A DNA stretch of 64,000 bases from Bog-473 sp963783965 (GCA_963783965.1 CAWAPQ010000014.1:124001-188000), one strand, 5' to 3'. Numbered from the stretch's first letter, positions 51,881 to 60,805 are shown. Numbers and translations are program-made. Notes: generated by a model from the sequence alone, not told the origin.

Positions 51881-53131
51881 ATGCCGATCAATGTCACACC
51901 CAATGCGGCGCTGAGTGACCACATCAACGACATCCGCCTGCGCACGGCCCGGATCGTCAACGAGCGCATCCTGCCCAACGAGTCCCGGCTCTGGCGGGCA
52001 CGGGGCGGGAACGCCACCGACGAGGAGCGGGCCGAGGCCAAGGCGCTGCGCCAGGAGATCCAGGACGAGGTGAAGTCCGCGGGGCTGTGGGCGCCCCATC
52101 TCCCGCCCGAGTACGGCGGCATGGGCATCGACTTCATGGCGCACGCCTACATGAACGAGATCCTCGCCTACGCCGTCGGGGCCGCCTCCCTCTTCGGCGT
52201 GGTGGCGCCGAACTCGGGCAACCAGACGATCCTGGTCAAGTACGGGACCGAGGAGCAGAAGCGCAAGTGGCTCCTTCCGCTCATTGAGGGCACCATGCAG
52301 TCAGGCTTCTCCATGACCGAGCCCGAGAACGCCGGCTCGGACCCGCGCTCCATTCAGACCACCGCCGTGCGAGAGGGCGACGAATGGGTCATCAACGGGC
52401 ACAAGTGGTTCACGTCCAACGGACTGGCAGCCGACTTCTTCATTGTGATGTGCCGGGCCAAGGAGTCCGAGGACGACGACGGGCCGGGACGGATGGTCCA
52501 GATCATCGTGCCGACCGCCAACCCCGGCGTCATCATCGAGCGCGGCATCGGGATCTGGGGCAGCGCCAAGTCGGACCACTGCGAGGTGCGCTACGACCAG
52601 GTCCGGGTCCCCTCCGAGAACCTGCTGGGCCAGGTCGGCGACGGACACCGGGCCGCCCAGGACCGGCTCGGCGCCGGCCGCATCTTCCACTGCATGAACT
52701 CGGTCGGCCAGATGTGGCGCGCCTTCGACCTGATGGTCGAGCGCCTGCTCACCCGCGAGGTGCACGGCGGGCTCCTGAAGGACAAGCAGTTCATGCAGGG
52801 CTTCGTGGCCGACAGCTACATGGACCTCCAAGCGGCCCGGCTCATGACGATCCATGCCGCCGAGAAGGTGGACAAGGGCGATCCCCAGGCCCGCACCGAA
52901 ATCAGCTCCATCAAGGTCTTCGTGCCGGCGGCCTACAGCAGGGTGGTCGACCGGGCCATTCAGGTCTGGGGCGCGGCCGGCGTGACGAGCGACCTGCCGT
53001 TGGCCCAGATGTACCTCGGGGCCCGCACGCTGCGGCTCGCCGACGGCCCCGACGAGGTCCACCGCATCCTCATCGCAAAGAACGTGCTGCACCACTACGA
53101 GAAGGGCGAGAGCTGGGACTTCGCCGGGTGA
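51881..53131 (+). CDS. Acyl-CoA dehydrogenase (ACAD10/11-like)
   Basis: This 416-residue flavoprotein starts at ATG 51881 (gggggtcgagcc upstream). The N-terminal helical domain is followed by the FAD/substrate segment SGFSMTEPENAGSDPRSIQT, the WFTSNGLAADFFIV middle domain, and the C-terminal VWGAAGVTSDLPLAQMYLGA and LADGPDEVHRILIAKN blocks. The D-G-P-D-E-V-H sequence is a hallmark of the ACAD10/11 group, which oxidises branched or hydroxylated acyl-CoAs. It is 10 bases before the enoyl-reductase-like SDR. Electrons would go to an electron-transfer flavoprotein not present here. Confidence 0.94.
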   Translation: MPINVTPNAALSDHINDIRLRTARIVNERILPNESRLWRARGGNATDEERAEAKALRQEIQDEVKSAGLWAPHLPPEYGGMGIDFMAHAYMNEILAYAVGAASLFGVVAPNSGNQTILVKYGTEEQKRKWLLPLIEGTMQSGFSMTEPENAGSDPRSIQTTAVREGDEWVINGHKWFTSNGLAADFFIVMCRAKESEDDDGPGRMVQIIVPTANPGVIIERGIGIWGSAKSDHCEVRYDQVRVPSENLLGQVGDGHRAAQDRLGAGRIFHCMNSVGQMWRAFDLMVERLLTREVHGGLLKDKQFMQGFVADSYMDLQAARLMTIHAAEKVDKGDPQARTEISSIKVFVPAAYSRVVDRAIQVWGAAGVTSDLPLAQMYLGARTLRLADGPDEVHRILIAKNVLHHYEKGESWDFAG

Positions 53132-53141
53132 CGGCCGCGCC

Positions 53142-53987
53142 GTGACATGGCAACCCGGGCCGGCGGTCTCCGTCTTCGCCGCCGGGCTCTTCGAAGGCTC
53201 CGTCGCCGTCGTCACGGGCGGTGGCACCGGGCTCGGGCGCGAGGTCGCCCACGCCTTCGGCCACCTGGGTGGGCACGTGGTGATCGCCGGGAGGACGGCG
53301 GCCCGGCTCGACGAGGTGGCCGCCTCCATTGAGGGCGGCGGCGGCAGCTGCCAGGCCGTCCCCACCAACATCCGGGAGCCGGCGCAGGTCGACGCCCTGC
53401 GCGACGCCGTCTACGGCCGGTACGGGAAGGTCGACTTCCTCGTCAACAACGCCGGCGGCCAGTTCCCCGGACTCCCCAGCACCATTTCGGACAACGGGTG
53501 GCGGTCCGTGGTGGACCTCAACCTCAACGGGACGTGGAACGTCACCAGCCGCTTCATGGGGCCGATGGCGGAGGCGGGCTCGGGCTCCATCGTCAACGTC
53601 GTGCACACGTTCTCCTTCGAGCGCGGCGCACCGATGTTCGTCCACTCCGGTGCGGCCCGGGCCGGCGTCGTCAACATGGTCAAGACGCTGGCGCCCTACC
53701 TCATGCGGCGCGGGGTGACCATCAACGCCTTCGCTCCCGGCGTCTTCGCCACACCCGGCATGGTCGAGTCCGAACTGGCCACCGTCGGACGGACCGAGGC
53801 CGGCTTCACGGACGAGCTGGTGGCCGAGGGCACGACCATCCGCCTCGGCACCGTCGACGAAATGGCCGCCATGATCCTCTACCTGTGCTCGCCGGCAGCC
53901 CGCTACGTGTGTGGCGCCACCATCGTCGCCGACGGGGCGTCTATGCAGACGAACTGGGTCACCTTCTTCCCTGAGGAGGCGATGTAG
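53142..53987 (+). CDS. SDR of the trans-2-enoyl-CoA / 2,4-dienoyl-CoA reductase type
   Basis: This 281-residue SDR starts at GTG 53142. The Rossmann motif is TGGGTGLG and NNAGGQFPGL follows. The usual Y-x-x-x-K is missing: the segment reads FVHSGAARAGVVNMVKTLA, which I recognise from peroxisomal trans-2-enoyl-CoA reductase and related 2,4-dienoyl-CoA reductases. It therefore more likely reduces a C=C bond in an acyl-CoA than a ketone. It directly follows the acyl-CoA dehydrogenase and may handle unsaturated intermediates. Its last 29 bases overlap the convergent DMT transporter gene. Confidence 0.9.
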   Translation: MTWQPGPAVSVFAAGLFEGSVAVVTGGGTGLGREVAHAFGHLGGHVVIAGRTAARLDEVAASIEGGGGSCQAVPTNIREPAQVDALRDAVYGRYGKVDFLVNNAGGQFPGLPSTISDNGWRSVVDLNLNGTWNVTSRFMGPMAEAGSGSIVNVVHTFSFERGAPMFVHSGAARAGVVNMVKTLAPYLMRRGVTINAFAPGVFATPGMVESELATVGRTEAGFTDELVAEGTTIRLGTVDEMAAMILYLCSPAARYVCGATIVADGASMQTNWVTFFPEEAM

Positions 53988-54846
53988 CTCCGCTCGGCCC
54001 CCGGTCCATGGTGGCGGGGGCGGTGCGGGCCAGGACGGCCACCGCGGCGCACATGACCGAGAAGGAAACGACGCCGACGGTGAGCCGGAGCGCGTTCTCG
54101 GTGAAGACCTCTGCGAAGACCCAGACACTGAGCACGATGCTCACGATCGGGTCGACGATCACGATGAACGGCTGCGACATGCTGAGCGGCCCCACGTGCA
54201 GCGCCGCCTGATTGAGCAGCTCGGCCACAATGCTCACCACGATCAGCGCGTAGACGGGCCAGTGGGCGAACATCCCGAAGATCCCGAACTGCGTGAGGGT
54301 GTCGGTCATCGCCTTAATGAACGTGGCGACCAGTGCCCACAGGATCGCCGTCGCCGCGCCCAGCGTCGCCGCCCGGCGGGCCGGCGAGCCGGTCCGTCCG
54401 AGGAGGGTCAGAATGGCCGCCGCACCACCCGTGGCGATGGTGGCGCCGATCCAGGCCGAGCTGGTGGGTTGTGCATGGCCCCCCGTGGGCTCGGACACGG
54501 CGACGAAGATCGCCAGGGACCCACAGGTGAAGGCCGCGGCCCACCAGGTGAGGTTCCTGATCTGCTGGTGGATCCACAAGCGGCGCAACACCAGTGCGAA
54601 GACGAGCTCGGTGACGAGCAGTGGTTGGACCACCGACATCTGCCCGTCGTGCAGCGCCAGCGATTGGAAGATGAAGGAGCCGGCGAGCGCCACCCAGCCG
54701 AACAGCCACAGCGGGTTGGACGCCAGGTAACGTACGAGCCGCCAACCCTTGGAGTGCGCCGGGTCGCTGATGCTGGCCATGTGCTGCGTCACCATGTTCA
54801 GCGCGTTGGTGAACGCCGCCGCCAGCGCAAACAGGATCGTCACCAC
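53959..54846 (-). CDS. DMT-superfamily (EamA-like) transporter
   Basis: This 295-residue membrane protein is given a start at GTG 54846 (a second GTG follows at 54843); the longer frame upstream is antisense noise. About nine or ten helices are visible, beginning ILFALAAAFTNALNMVTQHM and including GWVALAGSFIFQSLALHDGQ, MSVVQPLLVTELVFALVLRR and SQPFIVIVDPIVSIVLSVWV. This is the DMT pattern with two homologous halves. It is the last gene of the minus-strand operon from 59642 and may export or import a pathway compound. Confidence 0.9.
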   Translation of the reverse strand: MVTILFALAAAFTNALNMVTQHMASISDPAHSKGWRLVRYLASNPLWLFGWVALAGSFIFQSLALHDGQMSVVQPLLVTELVFALVLRRLWIHQQIRNLTWWAAAFTCGSLAIFVAVSEPTGGHAQPTSSAWIGATIATGGAAAILTLLGRTGSPARRAATLGAATAILWALVATFIKAMTDTLTQFGIFGMFAHWPVYALIVVSIVAELLNQAALHVGPLSMSQPFIVIVDPIVSIVLSVWVFAEVFTENALRLTVGVVSFSVMCAAVAVLARTAPATMDRGPSGATSPPQGRR

Positions 54847-54862
54847 GGAACCGCCGCGGCAG

Positions 54863-55426
54863 TCAGTGGAGTCGAGCCGTGCACACCCACCCGAGGTCGT
54901 ACGTGCGCACCCGCACCGCCTCGAAGCCGGCGGCGCCCAGCCGGGATTCCAGGTCATCGGGGGCGATGGGGTTGTACGTGTCGTCCTGGTGGAAGAGCGC
55001 GCTGCCTTCGCTGTACACGCCGTCGGCCGCCACCAGCGTGGCGCCGGGGACCAGCACTCGAGCCAGCTCGGCGAAGACGCTGTCCTGGGCCTCGGCCGGC
55101 GCAATGTGATGGAGCATGTGGAAGGAGGCCGCACCGGTGAACCGGTCCGGCGGGAATCCGAGGGCGGTGGCATCGCCCACCACCACTTCCACGTTCCGGC
55201 CGGCCATCCGTTCGGCCAGGCCCGCCGCCAGGCCTTCGTCGAGCTCGACGGCCGTGAGGTGCGCCGTCTTGGTGCGCAGGACGTCGGTCGTGAACCCGGG
55301 CCCGGGACCGATCTCGATCGCCTCGTCGCCCAAGTCCACGTCTTTCAACGCAACGGGCAGGATCGTCTCGTGCACCAGGCGACGCCAGTCTTCACTGGCG
55401 CAGTACTCCATGTGGCCCGGGTTCAT
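54863..55426 (-). CDS. Class I SAM-dependent methyltransferase
   Basis: This 187-residue methyltransferase starts at ATG 55424-55426. The SAM-binding motif I is AIEIGPGPGFTTDVL, followed by the acidic strand-2 end in AVELDEGLAAGLAERM and VVGDATALGFPPDRFTGAAS (motifs II/III). The short length fits a ubiE/phospholipid-methyltransferase-like small enzyme. It is 10 bases downstream of the amidohydrolase and 16 bases upstream of the DMT transporter on the same strand. The substrate is unknown. Confidence 0.92.
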   Translation of the reverse strand: MNPGHMEYCASEDWRRLVHETILPVALKDVDLGDEAIEIGPGPGFTTDVLRTKTAHLTAVELDEGLAAGLAERMAGRNVEVVVGDATALGFPPDRFTGAASFHMLHHIAPAEAQDSVFAELARVLVPGATLVAADGVYSEGSALFHQDDTYNPIAPDDLESRLGAAGFEAVRVRTYDLGWVCTARLH

Positions 55427-55436
55427 GGCGGGACGC

Positions 55437-56696
55437 TCAGCCCGGGGCCTGGACCTGGTACTCGTCCTTCCACCAGCGTGCGGTGCGCACCTCTTCGGGG
55501 TCGGTCCGCAGCGAGGCGTCCTGCCCCAGGTCCTCCGGGGTCGGCCCGATCCGATCGGCCACCGTCTGCAACGCGTCGAGGTCGAAGTCGTAGCAGCGGG
55601 CGGCGGTCTCGCCCAGCAGCTTGCGGGCGTCCTCTACCGGGATGCCACCGAAGTCGCCCCGCAGGCGCTCCTGGGTGTGCGGCCAGGTGCCCTCCGGGTG
55701 CGGGTAGTCCGTGCCCCACATCACGACATCGCAGCCCAGGACGTGGCGGCGGCGGATCTCCTCCTTCGACATGGTGGAGGCGCCGATGAAGATGTTCTCC
55801 CCGAAGTAGTCCGAGGGCAGCTTGGAGATCTTCCCCTTCAACAGCGCGGCCATCTTCTTGGTGGTGTGGCCGCCGCCCATGTACTGGTCCCACTTCCACA
55901 TCATGTCGGCCGCCCAGTAGGCCGCCGCCTCCGTCACGACGTACTTCAGGCGCGGGAAGCGCTCGAAGGCGCCGGAGAAGAGCAGGTGCCACATCGGCCG
56001 GGCGGCCCACCACACCACTTCGGCGAGATAGATCCCTACGTTCTCGTTGTACTCATCCTGGGGCGCCTCACCCGAGTGGGTGTGGACCGGGAAGCCGACC
56101 TCCTGACAGGCCGCCCACACCGGGTCGTAGTCCGGATGGTTGTACGGCTGCAGGTCGTGCCACATGGTCGGAACCATGATCCCCCGGATGCCGGGCTGCT
56201 CGGCCAGCCACTCGATCTCGGCCACCGAGCGCTCGACGCCATGGGTGATGGGCACCAGTGCGATCCCGCCGTGGCGCTCCGGGCTGCGGCTGCACATCTC
56301 GGCCAGGAAGCGGTTGTGGGCGCGCGCGCCGGCGAAGGCCAGCTCGGGGTCGGCGATGGCGCCCGCCGAGAGCCCGGCGCCGAAGGGCGGCGAGGCCATG
56401 CCCGTGATGGCGTCGGCGTCGGCGAACATGACTTCCGCCGTGACGCCGTCCGCATCGAGCTCCTTGTCGCGCTGGTCGATGTCCCAGGCGCCGCGCAATC
56501 CTTCCTCGTTGTCGGTCTCCCAACCCATGATGTAGTCGTAATTCATCTGGAGCAGCTGGTCGCGGTTGGCGTGGCGCTCGGCCAGGTACTCGTCGAACTG
56601 CGGGTGATAGGCCGTGTCGAGGTAGGGCCGGTAGCCCTCGGCGGGCAGGCCGGCGTGGGCGTCCGCGGAAATGATCAGGTAGCGGTCGTCGCTCAT
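55437..56696 (-). CDS. Amidohydrolase_2 family metal-dependent hydrolase
   Basis: This 419-residue TIM-barrel hydrolase overlaps the preceding acetoacetate-decarboxylase-like gene by four bases (ATGA), so the two are co-translated. The metal elements are YLIISADAHAGLP (D-x-H), the barrel His in FPVHTHSGEAPQDE, VVTEAAAYW with the Glu, and MWGTDYPHPEGTWP with the Asp and His. A Met/Trp-rich stretch (YWAADMMWKWDQYMGGG) lines the C-terminal barrel end. It is the fourth of five related proteins in the window and closest in layout to the copy at 57487. Confidence 0.92.
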   Translation of the reverse strand: MSDDRYLIISADAHAGLPAEGYRPYLDTAYHPQFDEYLAERHANRDQLLQMNYDYIMGWETDNEEGLRGAWDIDQRDKELDADGVTAEVMFADADAITGMASPPFGAGLSAGAIADPELAFAGARAHNRFLAEMCSRSPERHGGIALVPITHGVERSVAEIEWLAEQPGIRGIMVPTMWHDLQPYNHPDYDPVWAACQEVGFPVHTHSGEAPQDEYNENVGIYLAEVVWWAARPMWHLLFSGAFERFPRLKYVVTEAAAYWAADMMWKWDQYMGGGHTTKKMAALLKGKISKLPSDYFGENIFIGASTMSKEEIRRRHVLGCDVVMWGTDYPHPEGTWPHTQERLRGDFGGIPVEDARKLLGETAARCYDFDLDALQTVADRIGPTPEDLGQDASLRTDPEEVRTARWWKDEYQVQAPG

Positions 56697-57469
56697 CGTT
56701 TCGCCCCGAGCACCGAAAGGTCGTCGTAGCGCTGGTGGATGAACGGCTCGACCCCGGCCCTGGGCACCGGCCCGATGACGCGGCCCACTTGCGTGGAGGC
56801 CCGCTCCGTCCAGTTGAGGTCCACCATGCGGCGCACAACGAGGTCCGCCACGGGATCGAGCGGCGCCTCCTTGAGGATGAGCTCGCCGTCGATCGACTCG
56901 TGCAGCCTCGTCCGCTCCGTCTTCTCCCCGTAGACGAGGAGCGGATCCTGGTCGAGCACGCCCGCCTCTTCGCAGGAGGGCGACAGCTTCAACCAGAAGT
57001 CGGTCTTCTCCAGCTCGTAGTTCTCGCGGGTCCCGCTCACCGTGCCCGTGACCTCGCAGATCACCGAGCCCATGCGGGCGATATGGGCCGAGACTCGGGC
57101 GCCGTCGCGTGTGACCTCGACCTCGGCCAGCTTCTTGGGCTCACCGTTGACCTCGCGGCCGCCGATGAGCGACTGCTCCGTGGTCATCGGCATGAGGATC
57201 GGGTACTCCCCCAGGCGATCCTCGTGACGCGCCTGCACGCCGATCCAACCGGCACCGAAGATCGGCAGCCCGGGCATCTCGACCCGGGTGATGGTGATGC
57301 GCACCAGGGGCTCGGGCCCCGGTTCGAGAGGCGGCGGCAGTATGGCCGCAATGATCTCGGGGTCCGTCTCGTAGACGGCGGTGACCGCCTCGGACCAGAT
57401 GTCGGCCTTCTTGGCCTCGATCTCGCGGTTCACTTGCGTGGCTCGGGCGCCGTAGCGGACCGTCGTCAT
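56693..57469 (-). CDS. Acetoacetate decarboxylase-family protein
   Basis: This 258-residue protein starts at ATG 57467-57469. The signature is GGREVNGEPKKLAEVEV, with the two adjacent lysines at 112-113; in acetoacetate decarboxylase the equivalent lysines (115/116) form the Schiff base and lower its pKa. Other conserved parts are MTTEQSLIGGREVNGE and ITRVEMPGLPIFGAGW. Relatives include true acetoacetate decarboxylases and hydratase/aldolase-like enzymes using the same lysine. It is sandwiched between two amidohydrolase genes, so a decarboxylation or retro-aldol step feeding or following them is likely. Confidence 0.93.
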   Translation of the reverse strand: MTTVRYGARATQVNREIEAKKADIWSEAVTAVYETDPEIIAAILPPPLEPGPEPLVRITITRVEMPGLPIFGAGWIGVQARHEDRLGEYPILMPMTTEQSLIGGREVNGEPKKLAEVEVTRDGARVSAHIARMGSVICEVTGTVSGTRENYELEKTDFWLKLSPSCEEAGVLDQDPLLVYGEKTERTRLHESIDGELILKEAPLDPVADLVVRRMVDLNWTERASTQVGRVIGPVPRAGVEPFIHQRYDDLSVLGAKR

Positions 57470-57486
57470 GTGCCCTCCCTCTCAGC

Positions 57487-58728
57487 TCACCAGGCACGCA
57501 GGATCTGCGTGGGGTCGAACGCGTTGCAGGTCGTCGTTGTCGGCCAGTTCTCGGGCGCCAGCGGCCGGGCGACTTCCGCCACCTCCGGGCCGACGCGGTC
57601 ACCGATCGGCCGCAGCAGATCGAGGTCGAACCCGTAGAAGGACGCCGCCGTCGACTCCACCATGGCCCGCACCTCGGGCTCGGCGTAGTCGGCGAACGCC
57701 ACCCGGAGCGCCTCGGTCGTGAACGGGTAGCTGCCCTCGGAGTGCGGGTAGTCCGCCCCCCACATGACGTGCCCGATCCCGAGGTCGCGGCAGAGCGGCG
57801 CCTCGCTCGGGCGCAGGAAGCTGGCCCCGATCCAAAAATTGCGGGCGAAGTACTCGGTCGGGGTCATCGTCATTTTGGCGGCGGCGGCGCCGAAGAACTT
57901 CGCCTCGGCCGCGTTCGCCGTGGTCATGCGGCCGTAGAACCAGTCCAAAGTCTCCAGGCCTCGGGGCAGCCAGGCCACACCCTGCTCGGTCACCACGAAG
58001 CGCAGGGTCGGGTGCCGCTCGAGCACGCCGGAGAAGATGAGGTGCCAGACCGAACGGTGGCTGAACCAGGGGATCTCAATGAGCATCATGGCCCGCGCCG
58101 CCTCGTGCTCGCCGTAGTCGGGCAAGGCGCTGCCGCCGTGGATGTTGATCGGCACGTCCAGATCTGCGCACACCTGCCACAGGGGCTCGTAGTGGTCCTC
58201 CCACAGCGGCGGCAACTCGGAATTGGGCGGGATGGAGGGCAGGAGAATGCCACCGAAGGGGTCGAAGGTCTCGGCGGCCCAGCGCACCTCTGCAACCGCA
58301 TCGGCCATGTCGTTGGCGAAGACCTGAATGATGCCGGCGCGTCGGCCCGGGGTGGCGGCGCAGAAGTCGGCCAGCCAGCGGTTGTGGGCCTGGACGCCGG
58401 CCCAGCGGCGCTCGTAGTCCTCGGGCGTCGGGGGCAACGCCACCAGGTTCCCCTCGGTGAAGAAAGGAGGGACCGTGTTGGGAAAGAGCACCTCGGCCGC
58501 AATGCCGTCGGACTCGGTCTCGGCCAGACGCCGTGCGCTGTCCCAGTTGCGGTAGGCGATCGGTGCGAGCAGGTCGGCGAACGGATTCACGTACGCCGCG
58601 GCCCAGGCGTCGAACTCGTCGTGCCACCGGCGGGCCAGATACGGCTTGTAGTCCTGAATGTCGCCGCCGGCATGGCCGTCGGCCGAGACGACCGTGTAGC
58701 GGGCGCGCGCCGGAGCCGTCGCCGTCAT
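57487..58728 (-). CDS. Amidohydrolase_2 family metal-dependent hydrolase
   Basis: This 413-residue copy of the family starts at ATG 58726-58728, overlapping the stop of the upstream SDR by one base (TGATG). The motifs are YTVVSADGHAGGD (D-x-H), the barrel His in INIHGGSALP, VVTEQGVAWLPRGLETLDWF, and MWGADYPHSEGSYP. It precedes the acetoacetate-decarboxylase-like gene by 17 bases. ACMSD-like relatives decarboxylate or hydrate aromatic ring-cleavage products; the exact reaction cannot be read. Confidence 0.92.
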   Translation of the reverse strand: MTATAPARARYTVVSADGHAGGDIQDYKPYLARRWHDEFDAWAAAYVNPFADLLAPIAYRNWDSARRLAETESDGIAAEVLFPNTVPPFFTEGNLVALPPTPEDYERRWAGVQAHNRWLADFCAATPGRRAGIIQVFANDMADAVAEVRWAAETFDPFGGILLPSIPPNSELPPLWEDHYEPLWQVCADLDVPINIHGGSALPDYGEHEAARAMMLIEIPWFSHRSVWHLIFSGVLERHPTLRFVVTEQGVAWLPRGLETLDWFYGRMTTANAAEAKFFGAAAAKMTMTPTEYFARNFWIGASFLRPSEAPLCRDLGIGHVMWGADYPHSEGSYPFTTEALRVAFADYAEPEVRAMVESTAASFYGFDLDLLRPIGDRVGPEVAEVARPLAPENWPTTTTCNAFDPTQILRAW

Positions 58729-59642
58729 CAGCTCAGCGCTGCCGGGGGCAGCTGGCCGGACCCGATGGCGTCGGCCCGGCGGTGCAGCATTTCCGCTACC
58801 TCTTCGAGCCCGTAGCCGATGATGAAGTCACCCCGCTTGACGCCCCGCACGCAGAAGCGGCCCAGCTCTCGCAGGTCCATGATGTCGACGGTCCGACCCG
58901 CTGCTTCGAGCTGCGCCTTGAACTCCTCGAAGGTCGTACCGGGCGCCGGTGGGCGCGGCCGCGTCCGCTGCAGCGCCTCGGGCCGGTTGCGCTGGGCGGT
59001 CCACAACCCGGTGTCGAGCAGGCCGCCCGAGGGATAGAAGACGGCGGCCCGCAGCTCGGTGCCGGCCGCGATGAGCTGGTGGGCCAGCGCCTCGGTCAGG
59101 CACGAGATGGCCGCCTTGCTCGAGGCGTAGACCGACGCGTACGGGACCGGCGCGATGCCTCCGTCCATGCTCGAGGTGTTGACGATGACGCCGGGCTGAC
59201 CCGACGCGATCATGCGGGGGACGAACGACAGCATGCCGTTGGCGACACCGAAGACGTTGACCGAGAAGCACCAGGCCCAGTCGTTGGGCTCCTGCTCCCA
59301 GGGTCGCCCACCCCCGCCCGATGTCACCCCGGCGTTGTTGAAGAGGAGGTGGCAGGCGCCTTCCTGCGCGAAGACGTCCTCAGCCAGCGCTTCGACCGAG
59401 GCCGCGGAGGAGACGTCCGTGACGACGCCCCGGACGCTGCCGGCGTCGGCCAACTCCTTCACGGCGACCTCGAGGACGGGCTCCTCGACGTCGGCGATGA
59501 CCACGCGAGCGCCCTCCTCCAGCAGCGACTCGGTGATGCCGCGGCCGATACCCGCCGCTCCCCCGGTGACGACGGCAACCTTGCCGTTCAGATCATCCAA
59601 CGCGTGCCCCCAGCTTTCTGACGCCCCGTCAGCTGCCACCAT
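58728..59642 (-). CDS. SDR with long C-terminal extension
   Basis: This 304-residue SDR starts at ATG 59640-59642 (MVAADGASESWGHALDDLNG); a TTG further in, just before DDLNGKVAVVTGG, could be the real start. The motifs are TGGAAGIG, NNAGVTSG and Y-A-S-S-K. Asp after strand 2 (VVIADVEEP) suggests NAD. The C-terminal about 70 residues (TTFEEFKAQLEAAGRTVDIM onward) extend beyond a typical SDR. It heads the six-gene minus-strand operon and is coupled to the amidohydrolase at 57487. Confidence 0.9.
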   Translation of the reverse strand: MVAADGASESWGHALDDLNGKVAVVTGGAAGIGRGITESLLEEGARVVIADVEEPVLEVAVKELADAGSVRGVVTDVSSAASVEALAEDVFAQEGACHLLFNNAGVTSGGGGRPWEQEPNDWAWCFSVNVFGVANGMLSFVPRMIASGQPGVIVNTSSMDGGIAPVPYASVYASSKAAISCLTEALAHQLIAAGTELRAAVFYPSGGLLDTGLWTAQRNRPEALQRTRPRPPAPGTTFEEFKAQLEAAGRTVDIMDLRELGRFCVRGVKRGDFIIGYGLEEVAEMLHRRADAIGSGQLPPAALS

Positions 59643-59776
59643 AACGCCCGGCGACAGCCTGTTCAGGCCGAAGCCGGGACCCTGAGGGGCGAAGCTGACC
59701 GCCGGCTCATCCCCTGTGTGAGCAGAGGGGGTGCTGTAGCGTCGTCCTCCTGGTCCGAGACCTGGGAGGTGGCGGC

Positions 59777-60283
59777 GTGAAGCAGCGATCGATGGCGGTT
59801 GGGATCTGCAGCGGAGCGCTCGGGATCCTGTTGGCGTTGGCCCCGCTGACGGTCGCCTCGGCGGCGAGGACGAAGGGGTCGGCGCCCAAGAGCGCCATGT
59901 GCAGGACGGTCAAGTCCGAGCAGTCCGGCTCGACGGCAGCCTCGAGCGGGATCGCCAAGGCCATGACATCGGGCAACTTTCCTGCCGCCAAGAAGGCCCT
60001 GCTCAAGGCCTACAACCTGGACTACAGCCAGGTGCAGAAGGCGCTGGCCGTGATCAAGACGGCCCCGCCCAAGGTGCAGACGGCCTTCAAGAACCTGCTC
60101 TCGTACGTGAAGCAGTTCCGGAGTGCCATTCAGAACGCGTCCAGCCTGCAGGGCCTCATCGCGTCCTTCGCCACCTTGGGCAAGAACGCACAGCTCGAGA
60201 CGGACGGCACTACCATCGCCAATTGGTACACGTCGGTCTGCGGCGGCACCCTGGTCAGCCCGACGACGGTGACCGTCCCGTAG
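59777..60283 (+). CDS. Secreted helical protein of unknown function
   Basis: This 168-residue protein starts at GTG 59777 after gggaggtgg. A signal peptide (SMAVGICSGALGILLALAPL, cleaved near TVASA) is followed by a Lys/Ser-rich, helix-prone mature domain: IAKAMTSGNFPAAKKALLKA, QKALAVIKTAPPKVQTAF. Two cysteines flank the mature domain (MCRTVK and TSVCGG) and could form a disulfide. I do not recognise the family. It resembles the small secreted helical proteins common in Acidimicrobiia. Confidence 0.82.
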   Translation: MKQRSMAVGICSGALGILLALAPLTVASAARTKGSAPKSAMCRTVKSEQSGSTAASSGIAKAMTSGNFPAAKKALLKAYNLDYSQVQKALAVIKTAPPKVQTAFKNLLSYVKQFRSAIQNASSLQGLIASFATLGKNAQLETDGTTIANWYTSVCGGTLVSPTTVTVP

Positions 60284-60298
60284 TCACCGGCCGCATCG

Positions 60299-60805
60299 GT
60301 GCCCGAGACACCACCCACGCTGCACGTGCCGCGGCCGGAGGAGACCCGGCCGCTCGACGAGTTGTCGATGGCGCGGGCCTGGCTCAGGCACCTGCGCGAC
60401 AGCGTCGTCTTCAAGGTGGAGGGGCTGAACGCGACGCAGCTGCGTTGGGTGCCTGCGCCGGCGGCCAACTCCTTGGGGGTCTTGGTGGTCCACCTCGGAT
60501 ACTCCGAGCGGCTCTGGCTCCGGGCCATCTGCGCCGGCGAGCAGATGGACATGGCCTGGCGGGCTCACATGTTCGAACTGCCCGGAAGCTGGGGAGTCGA
60601 GGAGTGCGTGGCCTTCTACCGGGAGGAGACCGCGCGGGCTGACCTCGTCCTCGACGGGGTCTCCTCGCTCGACCTGCCTTCCCGGGGCGCCTTGCGACCG
60701 ACGACCTTCCGGTGGGCTGTGTTTCACCTGATTGAGGAGACGGCGCGCCACGTTGGGCACATGGACATCACCCGCGAGCTCCTCGACGGCAGCGTCGGCC
60801 GCTGA
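60299..60805 (+). CDS. DinB-like (DUF664) protein
   Basis: This 168-residue four-helix protein of the DinB/YfiT-like superfamily (DUF664) starts at GTG 60299. The typical pattern is LRHLRDSVVFKVEGLNATQL, LGVLVVHLGYSERLWLRAIC (metal His), and FHLIEETARHVGHMDITREL (the H-x3-H ligands). These proteins bind a single metal; actinobacterial members include mycothiol-dependent enzymes, but many are uncharacterised. It follows the secreted protein by 15 bases. Confidence 0.88.
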   Translation: MPETPPTLHVPRPEETRPLDELSMARAWLRHLRDSVVFKVEGLNATQLRWVPAPAANSLGVLVVHLGYSERLWLRAICAGEQMDMAWRAHMFELPGSWGVEECVAFYREETARADLVLDGVSSLDLPSRGALRPTTFRWAVFHLIEETARHVGHMDITRELLDGSVGR

